A stretch of DNA of 64,000 nt from Opeltia flavorubescens (GCA_000442125.1 KE546971.1:1771784-1835783); one strand, 5' to 3'. Positions 11,385 through 23,576 are shown, numbered from the stretch's first letter. Notes: generated by a model from the letters alone, not told the origin. Made by a program: numbers and translations.

Positions 11385-12604
11385 CTACCTGTCTAGCGTT
11401 CTATCGACGATACTCTTCGGCATGCAGCTGCAAGATGAGACATTAGCTCAATGATCAAAATTTCTGAGAAAGGGCGGACAGACTACACCGGATCGATTGG
11501 CTCGATACCGCCAAAGCCAATCAAGCTGAGACCTGCAATGCCAAAGACAGTATGGAAAACATCGACCATATCCCCTGGTCTGTCAGCCAAGCCACCTAAT
11601 TCACGATCCTTGAGCTGTTAGAAAAGGCATTGAGAGTGGGATACTTAGTGTACCTGGCATTGCAAGATAAAATTTGCTAATCTTTCTTTGTCGATCCAAT
11701 GCAACTTGCCAATTATGGCTAAGCTACTTCCTACCCACCAACTGTAGCAGACATCTTGAAGTTTTTCTGGCCGACCGTTCAAGCCACCATCTTCACATTG
11801 ACGCTCACTCAACCATTGGCCTAGGCGGTCTCGATCAACGAGATCTAGGCGATTTGCAATGGATAAGGCTCCGACGCAGACGTAGATTTGTCCCGCGTGA
11901 GATTCCGCGCCTGGACTCAAACCGTAGCCACCATCAAAATTGGCGCATGCTTGGATGTAGGAGATGGCTTTGGATATATCAATCAAATGGAGGAGCCGGA
12001 GTAAGGAAAGGGCATTCAAGGCCCCGAAGAGAAACCGGGTATCGGTTTCCCCCCATTCGTCGCCAGCAAATGACCCATCCAAATGTTGTAACTGAGAGAT
12101 ATCTTTATAGCAGTAAGCAATCTAGCCTCTCCCATCCAGGGAAAAGATTTTTCATACATGTGCCTACCCTTTGTCGTCCGCCCTTGCCACGCTTGTCCAA
12201 ATCGTCCAGAGCATCAATGGTCACTAGTATCTGAATGGCGCTGACTGTGTACAGCATATGTGCATCATGACCGGGAGCCGCTCCAAAACCACCATTTGTG
12301 TGCTGACAGGATAAAACAAAGTCGATAGTATCCTGTCGAGGAAGTGCGTGTGGGTGCCCGAGTAAATGGAGGGCCGTCAAGCCCCAATAGACGCCGTTCA
12401 AGCGGAGATGTTCGGTCAACCAGTATTCCAGCTCGTCTTTCCGCTATTAGTCTGTGAGTTCTGCTGAGGATGACTCAAAACATTGCTACACACTTTGTCG
12501 AGACTCTGGATGTACTGGACGTGTTTATCAATCACTAGCTGAAGCTCTTCTGGAAGCTCGCTGCCAAAAGCCTGAGCTCTACCAGGTCCGGATACCAGCG
12601 ACAT
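11385..12604 (-). CDS. BET2: Rab geranylgeranyltransferase (type II) beta subunit
   Basis: Catalytic beta subunit that attaches geranylgeranyl to Rab GTPases, working with an alpha subunit and Rab escort protein in the cytosol. Five exons: 12604-12494, 12443-12168, 12091-11654, 11608-11487, 11427-11385, giving 329 residues (yeast Bet2 is about 325). Prenyltransferase repeats are visible: [49 protein letters not shown]. The zinc ligands expected for the family are present: Asp and Cys in [11 protein letters not shown] and His in [14 protein letters not shown]. The last tiny exon restores the DPVCMP ending typical of the family. The ATG at 12604 is used because the upstream extension has no ATG. 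It is transcribed divergently from the RhoGAP gene 1.2 kb away. Confidence 0.95.
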
Positions 12605-13790
12605 CCTGAGTTGCGTCGGCACAAAGCAAATCTAAGGATCTAACGAAGTGATGCAACAAAGACAAGGCTGTAAAGTGGTCAGGGAATTACGGACACTAAA
12701 GGTAAGAAACAGCTGAACCAGGGTAACAATGCGGGGAGTGACATGATGAACCGAGAATTTGCCGACGAAGCGCCTGCCTTTCTTCAATAATTCAGTACCT
12801 GACAGGCTGTCGCTTAATGAAACGGCCGGGTGGTCATTCATCCCGCACTTGTGCCTGTATCAAAATAGCCTTTAATCGGTAATGCTTTGCATTAGTGGGA
12901 AATGAATGTGCCAGGGGTGCCGCATTCCAATCCTGCAATCATCATACAAGCACTACTCCGGTGAAGGTCTCTCCTTTCCAAATCAGAGTTCGATACCATT
13001 TTTCACTCTCGGGGACAGTCATAGCCATCTTCAATACTTGTGGCCCAAGCAATCTGCCGTTGAGATAGTGACTCCAGCTAAATTGGGGATCGAGCCTGAC
13101 GCAACGAGGTTTTCTTTGTGATCCTTAATACCAGAACAGCTTTCATTGGGTAGGACTGCCGTCCTCGAATAAAGAAAGTCCCAGACGCTGGACGTCTACT
13201 GGCCCTTTGAATTGGATTGACAAGAAGAAGCCGAATCAAGATCCGTCCCCTCTACAAGGCTTCGTCACAACATTGAACCCACGAATTGTACAGGTATCTT
13301 CCACTAAGACTTTAGTTCCGTCATACTTCACTTTATATTCAATCACAAAGGCCTATGCAAAAGCTAATCCTTTCATCGTGTTTACAGAGCCTTCAGAAGC
13401 CAGCCTTAGACGTGACTTGCAATAGCAGATAAACGATGCGGTCAAATTTGCCCCGCCAATGAACCCTTCATTATTGAGGAAAAGAGACGTGAACAGAAGG
13501 ATAATGAATGCCGGAGTTTGGTCATAAGTGGATTCGACTTTGTCATACAGATACTGCATTCCGAACGCCGTAAAGCGACAAGCGAGAAGAAGCAAAGGCA
13601 GCAACCATTACGCAGTCACGACTGAACCGCCAAACGCATCAACCCAAGTTGTTCCAGAAATATAATAACGTCTGGGCCCCAAGGTTGGTCTATACACCTA
13701 TCGAGGCTAACTATTACGTGGTATCGCTGATTGATAAGAAGTGCGTATTGAAATAAAGGCTTTGGAAGAGTTGAGCGCATTCCTTGCAAC
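12605..13790. other. Divergent intergenic region BET2-like / RhoGAP
   Basis: About 1.2 kb holding both promoters. Short open frames on either strand show no recognisable protein. No repeat or RNA gene was seen. Confidence 0.5.
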
Positions 13791-16003
13791 ATGGCAAAAG
13801 TAAAGGCCAAAACTCTTTCGTTGACCATGCCCCAAACCGCCTCGCCAATCAGCAGTGCGGTAAGCTCACCGTCTGATCCGGGGAGTCCAACAACATCACC
13901 CAAGCTTGAGCAGGATCTCAGTGAGTCGCGAGACAGGTGGAATTTTGTATCCAATGGCACCGGTGAGGTTTTGCAGGGTCATAAAGAACCACAAGCTCCG
14001 GAAGCACCTGCTCTCACCTCACTCCCCTCGGTTCCGTCGTCACCGGGCCACGCCACGAAACATGAACCACAGCACTCAAGGTCTCTCTTTGCAAACCTCA
14101 AAGCAGCTAAATCTTCGAATAAAGTGAACAAACTCGAGACTACAATAAGGCAGGTTTCGGAAGACCTACCGCGGGACAACGCAAAAAGCGGGGGAGCAGC
14201 TCTTTATTCGCTTGAAAAGAGCCCAGGATCGACACCAGATCTAAGTCTGTCGACACTGAATGCGAGCTCTGTGAATATGCTGGGTGGTGAGTCAAAGCTG
14301 TCTGTCACGCTACAGTTGCCACACTAATCATTCACTTGATGCAGGCCAAGATCGGAAAGACGTTGCTCAACGGCCTGTCGGACCCTCAATACTGTCGGAT
14401 ACCGCACTTGTCACTACTTCTCTTGACCCGGCAAATTCGCGGAAGAATAAGCCTCGCTTTACACATTTACTTACTCGCACTCGATCCATACGTACGGACG
14501 AGGGAGGGGGAAGGAGGTCAAAACCTACCACTCCTATACAGACAGCCTTGCCCGAAGATCACAGCACCAACGAAGACGAAGAACACGGAGGTCTCAAGAC
14601 TGCGCCATTGGACATGGAAGGCAGCCGCTCATTCCGTGATCTTATGGGATCTGCCATTCGTAACAAGTCCGCTGATCGTCAACCTACTGCCAAGCCAAGT
14701 TCCACGTCTACTTTACGGGGTCGTTCTGGCGGAGAGCACCGTGGCCTTGCTCCTTCTTCCTCAACAATCTTTCGCGATGGTGCAGGATCCAAATTGTTCG
14801 CCAACATCAAAGGTACCTCATCCAAGGCAGCCGACGGATTAGGGAGGGCAGGCAAAGCAGGGAAGGGACTCTTCAACAAGATGGGGCGAAGCGGCAGTAG
14901 TAATGCCAAGGAGGAAGCTGGAGACGCTCAATATGTTTTGAAGATCATTACTCTCCCTCTAGTGGAGCAGACACGGCATACACGTATCGCTAAACGTCTG
15001 GAAGACTCCAGAGACAAAACGGAGTTCTGGATGCCCGCCCTTCCTTGGCGATGCATTGAGTATGTGATCTTATGAGTGCCGCCCCTTCCGATCTTCACTG
15101 ACCTTATGCAGTTACCTCAATTTCCGAGGATGTGAGGAAGAAGGCCTTTACCGGGTGCCTGGTAGCGGAACAAAGATCAAGTCGTATCAGGAACGTTTTG
15201 ACAAGGGTATGAAAGTCCAAAAATAACCACCTCCTGTTATTTTGGCTCACCTCTGCACAGAGATTGACATAAATCTATTTGACGAGGCTGATTTATACGA
15301 CATCAACATCATCGGCTCCCTTTTTAAGGCCTGGTTACGCGATCTTCCGTCCGAAATCCTTCCAAAAACCGTCCAAGCAAGAGTCGCCACTGCTCATCCA
15401 AATGCCACGCGCGTTCCTCAAATGCTTAAGGACGAACTCTCGAGTTTACCTCCTTGGAATTACTACCTCTTATTCGCCATCACGTGCCATCTTAGTTTGC
15501 TCCACGACCATCACACGACGAATAAGATGAGCTACAGCAATCTCTGTATATGTTTCCAGCCTTGCATCGGCATTGACTCTTACTGCTTCCAGTTCCTCGT
15601 TTGTGAATGGCGGAGCTGTTGGCAAGGATGCTGGACTGAAAAGGAATATCTGGAACAAGAGTATCGTATCATTGACGGCCTTCCGCCTCGCGACGAAAGG
15701 TCGCATTCCGTTGACGATAGTGACAGCGCCACCATCGTGGTGGAGCAACACACACCCCAGTCATCTGCCAGTGGTAACAGCAGGCCGAGCCTTTTTGGCC
15801 GATCGCGCGAGAGGAATCCACAGCCGCCCTCCATAGCTACATTGAAGCCTAGCAATGATCAATTAAATCAGAGCAGCGCGAGACCTGGTCATGCTAGAAG
15901 TCAGTCTCAGCTTCCAGAGCTACAGCCTATGGTGCCCCTGTCTCCAATGAGCTGGGAAAAGACACCCAACCGCGCCATACCCAATGCGCCACCTCCTGGT
16001 TGA
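13791..16003 (+). CDS. RhoGAP-domain GTPase-activating protein
   Basis: Predicted activator of GTP hydrolysis by a Rho-family GTPase, hence a regulator of polarity and actin. Exons: 13791-14286, 14345-15059, 15112-15206, 15261-16003, totalling 682 residues. The first 330 residues are Ser/Pro/Lys-rich and probably disordered. The RhoGAP domain runs from about residue 360 to 590. The catalytic arginine finger is Arg418 in GLYRVPGSG, and the conserved second motif is NKMSYSNLCICFQPC. The C terminus is again low-complexity and Pro-rich. The domain is split by two introns, so any single open frame gives only half of it. The Rho target cannot be deduced. A later ATG at 13827 is a possible alternative start. 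Confidence 0.9.
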
Positions 16004-16896
16004 CGACTTCTAGCAGAAGCTATATGGTGTCAGAATATACGTTATTCCTTGTCGCTTGTCACTTTCTAGGCCGATCATTCTCACTCGTGTTTGCGCGCCT
16101 CTGGAAATAATTGCATTGCATGGCGAATCAGGATTCTATGCTCTTTTTTGTTCAGCTCACTATATTCACCGACCAGCCGAAGGATACATTTTTGATGCTA
16201 ATACTAAACCAGTACTTCACCGATGGTTGTGTCAGGCAAACATTAGGTTTCTTGTTTGCACACAACGCGAATCCCTGATACGTCCCCTACCGCCAAACGT
16301 ATCTGCGATGATGGTGGCGAAAGTAAATCCTTGCATCGGATTATATCTGATGCCTAAATTGTTCCCCAACAACCTTTTACCATTTTCGAGGGCGGTTTTT
16401 GTCTTTTTTCTGGACTTGGCATTGCGTTCGCATTAGAGGAAGCAGGACGAGGTTTTTGCAAGAGATTATACGATGATGGACGGTCTTTGGCGTATGGCCG
16501 CTTCTGTGTAAGATAGGTGTGTTTGATGAGGAAGGACGAGATGTTCAATGAGAGACATGTCATTGCATGATTGAGATTTCAAATTGGCCGAAATTGGGGG
16601 TTTGCTGGAGGGATAAGTCTGTAGTCCGATATACCGATTACACTCGCTTTGATGCAAAGTACTCCTTGTGTTTCTGTCAAGACCCGCTGGCCAATCCGAG
16701 CGTGAGATGAAACAGTCTTTGAATGAATTATTATATTCACACCAATGCATATACAAAACTCAGCCAAACTGGTGGGTGACGCCGGCACTCTGCACACACA
16801 ATCGCTAGCACCGATTCTAAGATTACAATCGACGAAGACTCCATAGATCAAATCTCATCTCTCACCTCACGTGCATCACCATGCTTTTGAGATATC
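16004..16896. other. Convergent intergenic region RhoGAP / mS29
   Basis: About 890 bases between two gene ends. Several frames of 70-125 residues are open but none has domain-like content or splice logic. I see no RNA gene. Confidence 0.5.
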
Positions 16897-18428
16897 CTAA
16901 GGTCTCATTCCCACCACCGCCCTCTGCAACTCGCCAATCACCCCTCCTCCGCTGAGCGTCCATTTCTCCCCCACGAACCCCTCACTGACCTTCTCCCTCA
17001 CCATCCCGCTTCTAGCCCAATACTCCAACAGTCCTCTCGCTTCCTCCTTACTCAAACCCACGAGTCTTTGAACCTCAATTTTCGCATCCGCGCCTTGGAA
17101 TGTCTCGAAAACACGCTCGTCGTATCGCATGAGCGGGATCCTCTCTTTCTTCGGCACGACTTGTCCAGTGTGGGTTGTATAATCGCCTTCCAATTCACCG
17201 AGCGCCACGTCGAGCGCTGGCACCTGAGGAGCATTCGACTGGCTGGTTGCTGCCATTACGATCCCACCGTTTGGTAATTGCGCTTTCCCGGACAGAAAAG
17301 AGAGGTACCAGTTCAGTATATTTAGGTCGTGCGGGTGGATAGGTTTCATGTTAGGGGCTGTATAATTTGTTGCTGGCTGCATGGCATGAGCTAGACCTTC
17401 GAGGCCAAAGAAAACGGGTGGCCGGCCTGGGGCGAGGATTTCTGCGATGACGAGTTCGAAGATTTGGTGGGCGATGTCTGGGTCGGACGCACCGAGGGAG
17501 GCGAGGCGGGCGAGAGAAATATTGGATTGAATAGGGATAGGGATGTTGGCTTGGGAGGGTGGTTGGGAAACTTCTAGTTCGGCGAGGTGGGGATTCGCAG
17601 TGGATATCTGACGGAGGAGGCGGGCGAGGTAGGCGGGTTGGATGTATTTGGTTGGGGAGGATGAGGGGAGCGGGCCGTACGGTTCATGCCCAATGGTAAT
17701 GTCTTGGACTATGAAAGAAATGATGTTTTAATTTCTGGAAATGGGGAGTAGGGTTGGAATATGAGAGTACCTTCTGGCAAGTTGACCACTGTCCAGCCTT
17801 TTAACCTGGCCATCGCGAGAGCTTGCAGCAGCATCAAGCTCTTCCCACTCCCCTTCTCGCCCACTAACACCCTTCGAATGGTCTTTCTCGGTCCGTCGTT
17901 GGAGCTCATCTCATCGATTAGCTTACCCAAGTCTAAAGTTTCTTTCCTCATCAAGGTGCCAGGCCTCCTGAACAAGCCCCATCCCTGGGTGGGTTTGAAA
18001 GCTTCCAATGCTCTCAGCTGGTCCACCGATGATCCTGATAATCCCAGAACTTGACCCTCTAGCCTTCGATCGTACATGTTGTCTTCGTTGATAGATTGCA
18101 TGTCAGGGACCTCAAGCGCGTTGACATTACTCAAGACAATGCGTTTGCGGAGAGCTTTGCGTTCTCCAGGTGCTGGACGTCGAGCGCGGTTTTCGACTGC
18201 TCTTTTTGCTTTACCAATGATGAGAGTTTTCTTGCCTTTCGTCGGAACTGCCTTTGGCCCCGTGCTCTTCTTCAAAGGGTTACCCCCGCCCTGGCGCTGG
18301 CGCTGGGCAGTACTGCTGAACGGTAAGCTAAGAATTCGTGTCGCAAACCGGGTATTGACAGATGTTTCGCGGAGAGAATGATGTATCGTTGAATTGGAGA
18401 AGCAACGCCAGCATATTGACGTTGCCAT
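16897..18428 (-). CDS. RSM23: Mitochondrial small ribosomal subunit protein mS29 (DAP3/RSM23 family)
   Basis: GTP-binding P-loop protein of the mitochondrial small ribosomal subunit. Two exons, 18428-17771 and 17708-16897, give 489 residues. The start MATSICWRCFSNS is followed by an Arg/Ser-rich, acid-poor segment as in a mitochondrial presequence. The Walker A motif is VGEKGSGKSLML near residue 200. The later part (GHEPYGPLPSSSPTKYIQP and EILAPGRPPVFFGLEGLAHAM) matches what I know of fungal DAP3-like proteins. The intron lies just after NLPEG and carries a TAG acceptor at 17709. The gene is divergent from RRS1, with only about 170 bases between the two starts, so a shared promoter is likely. 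Confidence 0.9.
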
Positions 18429-18599
18429 TTCTGCGAAGACTCCTTGTGTATAAGATGTGTGCTGTACTGCTATGATCAAAAATCGTATGTTGGTTGAACC
18501 TTGAACCATCAGCTTGGCGGTTGTGGCGCTTAGAATTCTCGGAGTTATCGAATTTTTGCCCGCACAATAATTATTGTAAGTTGTCTCCACGATTCAAAA
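18429..18599. promoter_or_regulatory. Bidirectional promoter of mS29 and RRS1
   Basis: Only 171 bases separate the two divergent start codons. Both genes serve ribosomes (mitochondrial subunit, cytosolic biogenesis). A CGAATTTTTG element near 18550 resembles the RRPE element of yeast ribosome-biogenesis promoters, but that match is weak. Confidence 0.5.
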
Positions 18600-19287
18600 A
18601 TGGCGCAAGCTTTGGATGCATTGGAAGCTTCACTCACCGGAAAGTCTGCTGCAGACGCCAATTCTTCAAACTCGTGTGTTCTACCCACGTCGTGTGACAT
18701 TACCAACTGACATCCCCAGTTCCGTCACCGTCACAAAACCCATTCCTTACACCTTCGACCTTGGCAATCTTTTGATCAACGACGCCAATCCTCTCCCGCC
18801 CAATCCATCTCAAGCTCAGCTTCACGCCACAGCCCGTGATTGTGCGCAAGCCCTCATCAACCAGCTTCTGACAACATGTCCAATCACTTCCTCATCCGAC
18901 GGTGTCCTCATGACCCTTCCACCACCCACTACGCCACTACCTCGCGAGAAGCCTCTCCCGGCAGAGAAAGCACCGACCAAATGGGAGAAGTTCGCAGCGA
19001 AAAAGGGCATCAAAGACAAGAAGAAGGAAGGAAAGTTGGTGTTTGATGAGGAGACGCAGGAGTGGGTGCCAAAGTGGGGATACAAAGGGAGGAATAAAGA
19101 AGGCGAGCAAGACTGGATTGTCGAAGTTGACGACAAGAAGGAGAGTAGGAAAGGAAAGGAGGACGAGGGAGGAGTTCGAGCCGAAGGGAGGAGGGAAAGA
19201 AAAGAGAAAGTCAGGAGGAATGAACGAAGTCAAAGAGCAAATGAGAGAAAAGGCAGGAAGAAAGATGAAGGTGGCGTGCGAATATGA
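18600..19287 (+). CDS. RRS1: Ribosome biogenesis regulatory protein RRS1
   Basis: Nucleolar factor that, with RPF2, recruits the 5S RNP to pre-60S particles (family knowledge). Exons 18600-18673 and 18720-19287 give 213 residues, close to the yeast length. The join (TC|T, Ser) restores the N terminus running through KPIPYTFDLGNLL. The family core KWEKFAAKKGIKDKKKEGK and the following EWVPKWGYKG are clear, as is the very basic tail (RRERKEKVRRNERSQRANER). The first exon read on its own soon meets a stop, and the 46-base intron (GTGTGT to CCCCAG) is needed. Divergent partner of mS29. Confidence 0.93.
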
Positions 19288-19599
19288 ACAAGACCTGGCA
19301 AAAAGCTTATGTATTATGATTGCATGGCAGGAGTCCGGAGGATTGAGAATATCAATGATTGGCGTGAAGGTTGGAATGCTTGCACACCATAGTAGGACGA
19401 AGTCGATGATGAGATTGGATGTTCATGATACAGCGTCCACAAGAGTACATTCACCAAGGTTTCAAAATTGATGACTGAAGCAGGACAGCTTCACTGCACC
19501 ATTGTGACTCCGGTACTGGACATATATAAAACCACTGCCTGCTCTCATCTTCCAGAGATCTCTTTTCGTATACGAGCATACAGCATTCTTTTTCAAAAC

Positions 19600-19953
19600 A
19601 TGTTCTCGATCCCGCTTTTTCCAACAATGGAGTATCTATACACCCACTCGTTCTTCACTCAACCACCATCCAGATCAAAGTCGAGGACGTCTTCTCATAC
19701 TGCCAATACCGACGCTAGCCCGGAATCGCTGACCGTCGGGGCTTCTGGTCTTTATGATAAGGATGATGGTAGAAATGACACAGGCTGCACAAAGTAAGCG
19801 AATGACAGAAACTTCAACGCATATCATCGACTAAGAACCTGAACTAGCGAGGAACAAGATCCTTGCGAGCTAGATTTCATCGATGATTACTTCGATGTGG
19901 GATACAAGCGGTACAAGCAACCAGAATGCGATGAGGATAAGTCGAAACCTTGA
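19600..19953 (+). CDS. Orphan small acidic protein, spliced
   Basis: Not recognised. Two exons, 19600-19793 and 19848-19953, give exactly 99 residues. The support is structural: a consensus GTAAGC donor, a CTGAAC branch region and a TAG acceptor, with the frame kept into a second exon that is strongly acidic (EEQDPCELDFIDDYFDVGYK). The first half is Ser/Thr-rich and has no clear signal peptide. An internal ATG at 19627 is an alternative start. It lies between RRS1 and the ERV2-like gene. It could be a lineage-specific small protein or, less likely, a 3' noncoding segment. Confidence 0.55.
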
Positions 19954-20307
19954 TGTATGAAAAGAAAAGTATACAAGGGAGCCGATAGATGGAGATGTTT
20001 GGAAACTCGTGATGACGAGCGAGATTGAAAGAGAATTTGTATGCGGTTATGGGTGTAGTTTTAAAGTGGTTTTGATGACGGGAATTTCTCTGTTGAGAAT
20101 TTTTTCAATGACCCAACCAGAACCAGATCAGCCTCCTATGCGCCACCCCTATATGCAATTATTGTCTCGGTTTTGTACTTCCNACATGGTCAACCCCAGA
20201 ACGTCATACTGATGACACTTTCTATACCCGGCTTCAGCCACCTCTTATATCTCTGTCATAGCTAGTGTCAGCGCCAGCACTGCTACCACCGGAATATTCG
20301 TGACTAC
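19954..20307. other. Convergent gap with an ambiguous base
   Basis: About 350 bases between the orphan gene and the ERV2-like gene. Base 20183 is N. No coding content was seen. A GTAAGT sequence overlaps the ERV2-like stop codon, so a further 3' exon of that gene cannot be excluded. Confidence 0.4.
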
Positions 20308-20945
20308 TTACCCTATCCTCTCCTCTTCCACCCTGATCTCCCCCATCTCCTCCTCTTTCCCCTTCCCCTCGTCACCGCATCCACAATCATATACCTCTCC
20401 AACCCTCGCACAATCAAATTGCTCTTTCTCAAGACTCTCATTGACTTCGTTATGTACCGTGCACCCCCACATCTCCGCTGCTTTTCGCCCACTGACCTGC
20501 GGTGGGTGCTTCTTCAAGATGTGTTGGAAATGCGAGGCGCATTCGCCACAAGGGTACAGGCGAGCGAAGAGGTAGATGTAAGAGGAGAGAGCGGATTGTT
20601 CGGAAGAGGTCGGATGTAGCGGGTAGGAGGACATGGTGGTGTGAAGCAGACGCCAGGCGGCGCGGCCGAGCTCAGCTCTGCGCAAAAATGGACGTCAGTT
20701 TGATAGAAGCTTAAAAAAAGCGAATAGGGCGCTCACTTGATCGTTTCATTCGCGATCTTGCCAGCAACGACATCGCCTTTGAGCACTTCAGGGTTGAGGT
20801 TCAGTTTACTCAGAGGGTCTCCGGAAGAATAGTGACTCCTTTGCGGTGCGGATCTGAAGAAGACGCTGAGGAGAGCAAGGATGCCAATGGCGGAGATGAT
20901 GAGGATAAGAAAGCGACGATTGGCGATGCTAGATTGGGGAGCCAT
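20308..20945 (-). CDS. ERV2: FAD-linked sulfhydryl oxidase, Erv2-like
   Basis: Makes disulfides by passing electrons from thiols to oxygen through FAD; the Erv2 type acts in the ER lumen. Exons 20945-20737 and 20677-20308 give 192 residues. An N-terminal signal anchor (FLILIISAIGILALLSVFF) is followed by the Erv/ALR domain: GRAAWRLLH, the active-site pair in YPCGECASHF, and WGCTVHNEVNESL with the His and Asn expected to contact FAD. A CGC tripeptide in VYDCGCGDE near the C terminus corresponds to the shuttle cysteines of yeast Erv2 and argues against the mitochondrial Erv1 type. Divergent from the aminotransferase gene. Confidence 0.9.
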
Positions 20946-21336
20946 AGCGGTATAGAATGGGGGGGTATGAGGGCGGTTCAGCCTAGGAGCGTGCAGGATG
21001 TGGGTACAGTGAGGCCATCTTAGTCGACGAAGAAGCGGAAGTTGAAAGCTCGCTGGAAGGTATCATCATTTGTAAGACCTCGAGACGTCGGATGTTACCT
21101 CACTGCACATGTTTTGTTCCGCTTTGGTGCTAGCAGATCTTATGCACTCTAATCCTCTCTAATCCTTCTGCATAATTTTTATTTTTGTCCGATACCGCTG
21201 ACTACACAATGTTACCTTACTACGAGTGAGCTGACATATATACAGATATGTTCTACTCTCTCTTTTGTGTTCTCAATTTAATTTCCACGAGTTAATTTCT
21301 ATATCTGTCTCTTTCAATTCTCCTGTTTCCAGCATC
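20946..21336. promoter_or_regulatory. Divergent promoter region of ERV2-like and aminotransferase genes
   Basis: About 390 bases between two divergent starts. The part near 21160-21330 is T- and pyrimidine-rich, as in fungal leaders. I could not identify a specific factor site. Confidence 0.5.
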
Positions 21337-22566
21337 ATGCCCTTTCCACCAGCTCCCATAGAAACAATAGGTAGGTTCTCAGATATCCTGACATTAGCTA
21401 TAGCTTACCTTCTGCCATAGACTGGAATGATATAGGCTTCCGGGTTCGGGAAGGTATTTCAAGCCGAGTTCCAGCCATCCACGCCTCCAATTGACTGTCT
21501 TTGTCTTCCAGTGAACGGTCATATCGAATCCCACTACAGCGTTCAGACCGCGCAATGGACTACTCCAACTTTCGTTCGCTCTCCCTACCTCTCTATTCAT
21601 GGCATGGCTCCTGCTCTCAATTACGGCCAACAAGCCTACGAAGGCATCAAAGCATTCCGCACTCCTGAAAATCGCCTTGCTATATTCCGCCCAAGACAGA
21701 ACGCCCGCCGCATGGCTCATTCTGCTTCATTCATTTCCATTCCGCCTGTCCCTGAGGAGGTATTTCTGGAGTGCTGCCAGATGGCAGTGGCGCTCAACGC
21801 CGAGTATGTCCCTCCACACGACACAGGCGCAGCAATGTACATTCGGCCTTTGCTATTTGGCAGTTCGGCGCAGTTAGGATTGAACCCGCCGGAGGAGTAT
21901 ACTTTCTGTGTCTATGTGCTACCAGTCGGTGTCTATCATGGTGTGCATCCCGTCGACGCCCTCATCCTGGAGGACTTCGACAGAGCTGCGCCGGAAGGAA
22001 CGGGATCGGCCAAGGTGGGAGGCAACTATGCGCCTGTGTTAAGGTGGAGTGAAAAGGCAAGAAAGGAGGGTTTCGGGATCACTTTGCATTTGGATAGCAA
22101 AACGAGGACAGTCATCGATGAATTCTCAACTTCGGGCTTCGTGGGAGTGAGGCAAGAAGGTGAGACATTCACTGTGGTCGTGCCAGACAGTAAGAACGTC
22201 ATCGAGAGCGTCACGTCGGAAAGCGTATGCGAGATTGCGAGGTCTTTCGGATGGAAGGTCGAGAAGAGGCCGATCCAGTATGAGGAATTGTCATCTTTCA
22301 CCGAAATCATGGCCGCTGGTACTGCCGCGGCATTGGTGCCTATCAAGTCAATCACCATGCGATCGAAGGACGACAAATTCTCTTATCAGAACGGAGGAGA
22401 TGAGCCAGGGCCAGCATGCGTAAAACTTCTGACCACTCTCAAAGGTATTCAGTCAGGCAAGATCCAGGACTCATTCGGTTGGTTAGACTATGTGAAGGAA
22501 GTAGAGTTACCGAAGAGTGAGATGGTCAATGGTCACGTCAATGGCAATGTAGATAAATTACCATGA
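21337..22566 (+). CDS. Branched-chain amino acid aminotransferase (PLP fold type IV)
   Basis: Transfers the amino group between Leu, Ile or Val and 2-oxoglutarate. Exons 21337-21370, 21421-21453 and 21512-22566 give 373 residues. The first two exons are very small (34 and 33 bases) but restore the family N terminus (ETIDWNDIGFRVREVNGHIE). The PLP lysine is expected at Lys190 in SAKVGGNYAP, and other family blocks are GQQAYEGIKAFR, AAMYIRPLLFG and DEFSTSGFVGV. There is no evident mitochondrial presequence, so the enzyme may be cytosolic or peroxisomal, but the last residues are not a PTS1. Fungi often have several paralogues, so I give no symbol. Confidence 0.92.
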
Positions 22567-23547
22567 ATAATGAGTTATCCTCACCTTTGTCTATTTCTCT
22601 TATCCAATGTTATGTTATCGTGGCTGTCTCTTTTCCAGAGCTTCAGCCTTTTTCATCTGAGCTTTCCTTCTTACCTTTCATGGCCAATCCCATCCTACCA
22701 TGTGGTCGACACTCGGGCGAAGATACAAGATAGTGAAACAACAACCTCAACTCAACGACTAATGTCGTGTCATTACCAGAATCATCATTGGCACGGATGG
22801 AACGCGCTAACAGGTATCAATAACTCTCTGTTCCATCCTTTACAATGGTCCACAGCCTCCATTCCACCATCCTCCGCCGATTTTTGCTAACCTTTCGTGG
22901 AGATCCCTTCCACCGAATAATATCTTAAGGCCCCCAGCAGCCAATAGGTAGCAAGAAATGTCCGCATCATCGGGAGTACCTCGGATCATTGAGCCGTTAT
23001 TAAAAATCTTAGATATTAAAATCATTTTTTTATCAATTATTTCTAATGCCCACACATGGAATGTTGCCCGCCATTTCTTTGCTTGAAATACATAGAACGC
23101 ATGATAAGGATTTATGCAATCTGGTTATACGTTTCGAAGGACAGATCACGTCGTAGTCGTCCTCTTGAAGATGGAATATTTTGACCTTCTCGCTGGGTAG
23201 ACTTAAGATATAGGCGTACCCAGCTATCATTCATGCTTCTGCATTACATTCAATGTCATGACTATACTTGATATACCGAGAGAGAGCTCCTCTAATTACC
23301 TGTAGTGTTCATGATGCTAGGCCTGGGCCGGAGCAGTCGAAGTGCTCCGTGACAGACCCTGATGCATTGCGACCCAATGAACAGTATAGGTCGACTTTTC
23401 AATTCAAGACATCCTCCAGACATGTTTCAAGTCTTGAGATACCGAATTCAACAGTGAATAACACCGAGTATGGCTCATTTTACTGACATAAGCAAGGTGA
23501 GGTTAAGACGAGGTTGAGACGAGAAAGCATTCGCCAAGCAAATTTTG
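22567..23547. other. Intergenic region upstream of MSH3
   Basis: About 1 kb with low coding potential; short frames only. AT-rich near 22980-23040. No RNA gene or mobile element was recognised. Confidence 0.45.
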
Positions 23548-23576
23548 ACGCGCTTGGCGACGTGACTAAAACGCGC
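23548..23576. promoter_or_regulatory. Two ACGCGC boxes upstream of MSH3 (MBF-like)
   Basis: ACGCGC occurs at 23548-23553 and again at 23571-23576, about 125-150 bases before the MSH3 ATG. ACGCGN is the core bound by the MBF/DSC1 G1/S factor in other ascomycetes. Control by MBF is inference. Confidence 0.4.

Noticed and set aside
11674-12234. 186-residue plus-strand frame
   Set aside because: It is fully antisense to the conserved prenyltransferase repeats of the BET2-like gene.
14336-14842. 168-residue frame overlapping the RhoGAP gene
   Set aside because: Alternative phase of RhoGAP exon 2; the chosen phase leads into the conserved GAP domain and sums correctly.
20308-20315. GTAAGT donor over the ERV2-like stop codon as proof of another exon
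   Set aside because: No downstream exon with family-like sequence was found; the protein already holds all expected motifs including CGC.
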